The notes under the pieces were generated by a model. That model was not told the DNA's origin and did not search any database. It saw only the letters and a list, made by a program, of their open reading frames with translations. The position numbers were made by a program, and so were the translations under genes. A stretch of DNA of 64,000 bases from Echinometra lucunter (taxonomy: Eukaryota > Echinodermata > Echinoidea > Camarodonta > Echinometridae): assembly GCA_029962745.1 (NCBI GenBank), contig CM057158.1, forward strand, positions 4,727,554 through 4,791,553, in the 5' to 3' direction. Below, one piece after another: positions 59,417 to 64,000 of this stretch (its first letter is position 1; the number at the start of each line of letters is the position of its first letter).

Positions 59417-60520
59417 ATGACGAGGGTAAAAACATGGAGATTGTTCCGCTGCGTAAGTTTCCTGTTTGGAATAGTCGGCATCTTGTGGATGGGGTACAAT
59501 GTGAAGTTCATCACTTATAAACGCCAAGAGGAAACACTACAATTTGCGAAAAACGAAAAACGGGAACATTCCATACTTTCTCATGGAGGTGCTGAAACAA
59601 ATTCTGGAATTGAGGACAGTCGCTCCAAGAAAGTTGGGGTTCTTGCCAAGCAGTCTTGGACACCCTTCTCGGCCAGGCACCATTATCCGTATTTGTTGAA
59701 TGAACGCTTCAAATGCGCTAACAGAGCTATGAAGCTTTATCAAAAATTAACATTGATTGCCATAGTTGCTTCAGATCCAGTGAATATTGACCGAAGAAAT
59801 GTGATAAGAATGACATGGATTCGACATGCCACTGAGAATAAGTTCGCTGTCAAGGTTATGTTCATATTGGGCATAACGTCCGACAAGTCGGTTATGAACA
59901 AGATCAAGCAAGAGGCTTTACTCTACAACGACATCATTCAAGAGGCTTTCCAGGATTCTTACTTAAACCTGACAGTTAAGACCATTGGTGCCCTCAAGTG
60001 GGCCACCCAGTCATGCCCTCAGGCAAAGTTTTTCATGAAACTCGACGATGATGCTGTTGTCAGCATAGGAAACTTGACGGGCTTTCTTGATTTCAATGTG
60101 CCATCAGTCAACTATCTCGGCGGTATGATACAGGTCGGGGCCTCTGCATTACGTAATCAACAAGAGAAATGGTACACACCTGTAGAACTCTACCCAGAGG
60201 CCACATACCCTCCGTATCCAGAAGGGAAGGTGTATGTCATGTCTATGGATGTTGCGAAGAAGATCTACGAGCACTCTGCAACAATGGATGTCTTCCCATG
60301 GGAGGACATATTTATTGGAATGTGCGCCAAAGAACTGAAAATTGTTCCCCAGGATATAACCAACTTCTACGGCGTTTGGAAAGTGATGAGTTCAGGTATA
60401 GGGCTCATCAAAACTGAAGAGACACTGGCAAAATTGAATCTCCTCTACGTCTTTTATGATCTTGATTTAGAGCAAATGATCGAAGTTTGGCAGGCATGGA
60501 TGAAAAACAGCTGGGATTGA
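59417..60520 (+). CDS. GT31 glycosyltransferase (beta-1,3-GalT/GlcNAcT-like), single exon
   Basis: Adds a beta-1,3-linked sugar from a UDP donor to a Golgi glycan. 367 aa from ATG 59417; the open frame extends 11 codons upstream but without an ATG. Layout: cytoplasmic MTRVKTWRLF, signal anchor at about 10-27 (FRCVSFLFGIVGILWMGY), a basic stem, then the GT31 domain. Motifs in order: RRNVIRMTW (126-134, RxxIRxTW), QDSYLNLTVKT (179-189), the metal-binding KLDDDAVV (DDD at 210-212), YPPYPEGKVYVMS (264-276) and WEDIFIGMCAKEL (295-307). Most relatives have YPPYCSG; here Pro-Glu replaces Cys-Ser, so one conserved disulfide is probably absent. Intronless coding is usual for this family. AATAAA at 61042-61047 is a plausible polyadenylation signal. 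Donor/acceptor specificity cannot be read from sequence. Confidence 0.9.
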   Translation: MTRVKTWRLFRCVSFLFGIVGILWMGYNVKFITYKRQEETLQFAKNEKREHSILSHGGAETNSGIEDSRSKKVGVLAKQSWTPFSARHHYPYLLNERFKCANRAMKLYQKLTLIAIVASDPVNIDRRNVIRMTWIRHATENKFAVKVMFILGITSDKSVMNKIKQEALLYNDIIQEAFQDSYLNLTVKTIGALKWATQSCPQAKFFMKLDDDAVVSIGNLTGFLDFNVPSVNYLGGMIQVGASALRNQQEKWYTPVELYPEATYPPYPEGKVYVMSMDVAKKIYEHSATMDVFPWEDIFIGMCAKELKIVPQDITNFYGVWKVMSSGIGLIKTEETLAKLNLLYVFYDLDLEQMIEVWQAWMKNSWD

Positions 60521-60800
60521 CATACTTTAGAAAGAACATTAATTTTGAAGCCTTTTTATGTTTTTTTTTTTCATGTAGGGCTCGTCAAACTGATTCTTAG
60601 GTTTTTGACAAACTGAATCAAGAGATGAAAAGAACTTTTTTTTTTTTTTTTACTTCATTGTACTTCGTTGTACTTTATGGCAAAATTTGAGGAAACTACG
60701 GCAAAAAAAATATTGCCATAGTTTTCCAGTACATAAAAATTTGCCAGACTTTTTTTTGCCAGAAAAAAGTCTGGCAAAAGTTTTATGCAACAGGCCCCAC

Positions 60801-60938
60801 GGGAGCGTTTCATGAAGAGTTTTGTCGGTGAAAATCACGAACAAATGTTACAAGCTACTGAAAATCCTCGCATCTGATTGGCTGACAGCAAATTAGTCGG
60901 TGAAAATCACCGACAAAACTCTCCATGAAATGCTCCCC
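60801..60938. mobile_element. 138-bp palindromic element in the GT31 3' region
   Basis: Left GGGAGCGTTTCATGAAGAGT and right CTCCATGAAATGCTCCC, with GTCGGTGAAAATCAC and its inverse further in. Its centre, AGCTACTGAAAATCCTCGCATC then TGATTGGCTGACAG, nearly matches the centre of the element at 49471-49629. A TTTTATGCAACAGGCCCC end abuts it on the left (60781-60798), probably part of another copy. Confidence 0.65.
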
Positions 60939-61041
60939 AGAACACTTTGTTATTTCATGCTCAAACTGAGACTCTTTCAAGATTAAATTCTTTTCAAAAC
61001 TTTTTCTCTGTCTTGTAACTTCAACTGTATTTATTAAAATT

Positions 61042-61047
61042 AATAAA
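61042..61047 (+). promoter_or_regulatory. putative polyadenylation signal of the GT31 gene
   Basis: AATAAA about 520 bp after the stop codon, in an AT-rich stretch with several related hexamers. No transcript evidence is available. Confidence 0.35.
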
Positions 61048-61290
61048 TGATTTAAAATAATTTTTCTCCAAGTAACGATAAAACAAGACTAAAAGATTGT
61101 TTAAAAATATGCATGTTGTGAAAGCTTATGAAAAATTGATCTACTTTCAGAATAATAAATTTCTTCTTTTCTTCTGTCATTGGTCGTGGGTAATGTGATT
61201 GACATATTAGGACAATAACAGATGTGTCTTATCTTTAATAGATAGAAAATAGATTTTGCGATTGAAGGTGTTAACTTGTCCATGGTAGTA

Positions 61291-64000
61291 TTAAACAAGA
61301 ACTTTCTTGACACTGATACTGCTCGAGCTGGAAGTACGGGACGTTGGATTTTTGCTGCCAAAAACATATTCACCGACGTCTTCAATGTTCATGTGAGGGT
61401 GAACGCCTACTTCGATACCCGCCTCGCGACACATCTCCGTCAACGTATCGATGTTGGACTGAGAAAGTCTCAAGTAGCGACATTTGAGGACTTGGAGGGG
61501 GTCAAAGCTCGTGGAGGGGTCGGTGTCGATATGCTGTCCTTGAGCTGCCATCTGAGAGTTGACGAACTGCAGCGCGCGAAGTCTTGCCCGAAGTCGACGG
61601 TTTTGAACAGAGTTGCTGGACGGGTCGTAGGCTGTGGAGCTGCCGACGTTGCCGGCGAGGAACTCGTCGATGTTACCACCGCCCTCACCCTTGATGGCTG
61701 AGCGGAGATCGTTCAGGATCTCTATCGGAATGTGGATGTGACTGTGCGAAGCATCTGTCAAAAAAAAAAATAAAAAAAAATTTGGGATTAGATATTGAAT
61801 GCTACGTTATTTATCCGTTAAAAAAGTAAAGTATTTAGGGCCCTCCTTTGTAAATGACAATTTCAATGTAGGACGCCTCGGGTAAGTTCACTCTCACATC
61901 AAGCTCCTAAATTATTCTGATCGGACATTCGCTGCAAGTGGCATGATCCAAAATCTACTTGCAGACATTCCGCGATCTGGGTTTAAGGCGCCTTAATGCC
62001 AAGACACTACAACGTTATGTTTGCTTCATTCTATTCATTTACATTAAGCGCACATAATATCTTTCGACAAAAACGGAATGAATGAATGGATGGATGAATG
62101 ATGAATAGATGTATGGATGCATAAATGAATGGGAGACTAATGATGAAAAATGCAGGATATACGCATGACTGAAAATTTATAAAGCGACAACATATCATCG
62201 CTGGAGATGAAAAGTCAGTGCAAGTGGAGACAACATCGTTTTGGTACCATGATGAGAAAAGCAGTGACGACCTCGCATGGACAAATCTTGAATATTAACA
62301 ATCCAACACCTACCTTTAGATTTTGCTTTTTTGAAATGTTCTCTTCTCGAATCGTGATCTTCTGTTGATTTGTCACGCTTAGATTCCCTGGACTCACTGC
62401 TTAACTTAACGGTGTGCGCACTCTTACTCCAAGTTTTCTTGCCATTTGGAGGGGTAGGTTTCTGAGATGGCTGCTCTTTCCCAAGTGATGATTTTCCTGA
62501 ATGATCCGCATATGAAAGATACATGTATATAAACGAGAAGGCATCGTTAAAATGATAAATACTAGACATTTTTTTATGTGAAAAGAATTTAACCACTATA
62601 TGATCCGGTAATTATTTTAGTTATCACAACATACTTACATTACACGTGTTACAAGGCTCAAATGAAAAGAGATTTATTGCATTAAAAAAAACTTTCAATA
62701 ATTCAATCAAGGAAAGCAAAAAGCCCATTGGGATCTTGAAATACTAGTATGCAAGACTCTTCAGCGGTGATAACGAATATTCCAAATTTCCAAAATTTGG
62801 TTTCTCCTAATTGACAATATGTATTTTTTTTATGAACTAGGATATCCATAATTTTCAACAAGATGAAAGCGACGTCTTCTGTGTGACTCCGCCCATATTC
62901 AGTTATAAAATAACTTCATGGCTCAAACTGTTCTTGAACCACTGTCATATACAGAATTTAAAAAATATATATATAATTACATGTAAATTGACATCTTTGA
63001 CCATTGACATAACCCAACAGTTTGATCACTTTGACGCCTCATAGTCATGCATAAAAATAACTGAAATATGATAATCAATTACATGCATATTAAAGTCTAT
63101 GACCTTTGACTTAAGGTATACCAAAATCTAATCAGGTCATCCATCTCTAATGCATACTAGCACCGAGTTTGAATTTCCTACTTCACAAAGTTCTTGAGAT
63201 GTTGCGTCGACAAGGCTCAAACCTGAACTTTCGGGAATTGACTTTTGTGACCCTTGACCTATATACCCTAAAATCTAATCAGATCATCTTCCTATTGTGA
63301 CGTATACTATCGCCGAGTTTTAAGTTCAGACCTCAAACGGTTATTGAAATTTCGTAGTTGACCTCTATGACCTTTGACCTACCTACCTCAAAATCTAATC
63401 AGGGTCCTGTCGCATAAAAATGACCATTAATGGTAACTCTGCCATCAATGGTAACTACAATGGTAGCACTGCTCAACAGCCATTCAAAATCCAGGTTTCT
63501 ATGGAAGTTACCATTGATAGCAAAGTTACCACAATGTTTATAAGTTTTATGCAACAGGACCAAGATCATCTCCCTAAGGGCCTATGTGATGCATAGTAGC
63601 ACCAGTTTGAAGTTCATACCTCAAACTTTATTGAGATGTCGACGAAAAGCGGGGAGAACGGACGAACGGGTAGTCCGTAAATAATACCTCCGCTACCACC
63701 TTCGGTCGGCGGAGGCGTGAAACTTGAACAAGCGGGTGACTGATATTTTTTGATAAGCATATGATATCGGAGTTTACCAGGGCTCTTATTCCTTTGAAAG
63801 AATACAAGATGCGACTCTGAAAACTTTTACCTACGATGGGATATAACGTACTTACCGTTTGATTTTGTCCTTTCTTCTACGGCTTTGCTAACGGATGGTC
63901 GCCGCGCTGCAACAACATGGTCACTTTTACCAGCCCTACCCTCCTTTGTTGTCGCGGTGTCAGCAGTTACTCCTTTCTGCTCCCCTGGCTCTTTCTCCTT
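61291..64000 (-). CDS. unrecognised protein, last three exons (partial gene)
   Basis: Minus-strand exons 63856-64000 (runs off the window), 62314-62496 and 61291-61754 join in phase (1-nt overhang at each donor) to give 263 C-terminal residues. Donors are GTAAGT and GTAGGT; acceptors are ATTCAG and TTGACAG after a T-run. The first two exons encode a low-complexity Lys/Ser/Glu/Pro-rich, probably disordered region (KEKEPGEQKG.., SSESRESKRDKSTEDHDS). The last exon is better ordered: HIHIPIEILNDLRSAIKGEG, then RRLRARLRALQFVNSQMAAQ (helical), then KCRYLRLSQSNIDTLTEMCR followed by EAGIEVGVHPHMNIEDV. It ends in a Ser-run and VKKVLV. The conserved-looking RLSQSNIDTL..CREAGI segment is reminiscent of small uncharacterised vertebrate ORF proteins, but I cannot name a family with confidence. 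No membrane segment or signal peptide is visible. Confidence 0.75.
62990..63700. repeat. TGACCTTTGACC repeat array in an intron
   Basis: Diverged units of about 120-150 bp, each with a TGACCTTTGACCT-like motif (63100, 63248 and 63368; a weaker one near 62990) followed by CAAAATCTAATCAG and a CTCAAAC..TTGAGATG block. The array ends in GGGGAGAACGGACGAACGGG and a hairpin around CCTCCGC..GGCGGAGGC. This is a dispersed repeat type seen in several marine invertebrates. It is interrupted by a palindromic element at 63403-63561. Confidence 0.7.
63403..63561. mobile_element. 159-bp palindromic element inside the TGACCTTTGACC array
   Basis: Left GGTCCTGTCGCATAAAAA and right TTTTATGCAACAGGACC. Inner ACCATTAATGGTAACT-type motifs also pair. 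The host repeat resumes directly after it (AAGATCATCTCC, expected after AATCAG), so the insertion point is exact to within a few bases. Confidence 0.7.

Overview
This is eukaryotic genomic DNA from a repeat-rich, AT-rich marine invertebrate. Gene structure (GT-AG introns, type II Golgi enzymes, a heteromeric amino-acid transporter light chain) together with the repeats (tRNA-headed SINEs, many fold-back MITEs, poly-G tipped elements, TGACCTTTGACC arrays) suggests a deuterostome, most likely an echinoderm such as a sea urchin. That placement is inference; no species is claimed. Two 500-N assembly gaps are present.

Layout. 0-12.4 kb has no confirmed gene: a 5'-truncated LINE with a 13-bp target duplication, an old degenerate tandem array (about 4.1-11.8 kb) and several palindromic elements, one nested in another. 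12.4-13.4 kb is an intronless, broken copy of the Qb-SNARE gene VTI1B, split by a 278-bp MITE. 14.5-19.35 kb is pyrimidine-rich simple-sequence DNA with a long pure (CTA)n core. 22.1-22.5 kb holds the C-terminal end of another LINE on the minus strand.

22.9-39.7 kb is a tandem segmental triplication carrying three copies of a three-exon gene for a Golgi-type II sulfotransferase. Copy C (34.1-37.8 kb) is intact (447 aa by phase-consistent splicing). Copies A and B are almost identical to each other; each has small frame-breaking indels, and exon 1 of B falls in or beyond an N gap. A and B may therefore be a very young duplication or two haplotypes joined in tandem.

42.2-57.0 kb is a 13-exon SLC7 light-chain amino-acid transporter (511 aa model) with all exon phases consistent. 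Its introns are packed with palindromic MITEs, a large TU-like fold-back element, two SINEs and three local tandem duplications, one of which copies half of exon 11. 59.4-60.5 kb is a single-exon GT31 (beta-1,3-galactosyl/GlcNAc-transferase-like) gene. 61.3-64.0 kb (minus strand) is the 3' part of a multi-exon gene for a protein I do not recognise, running off the right edge.

The sulfotransferases and the GT31 enzyme would both act on glycans in the Golgi, but nothing in the sequence shows that they are co-regulated. The most notable material is structural: a dense population of fold-back elements, several with clean target-site duplications, and one clear full-site/empty-site comparison offered by the triplicated locus.
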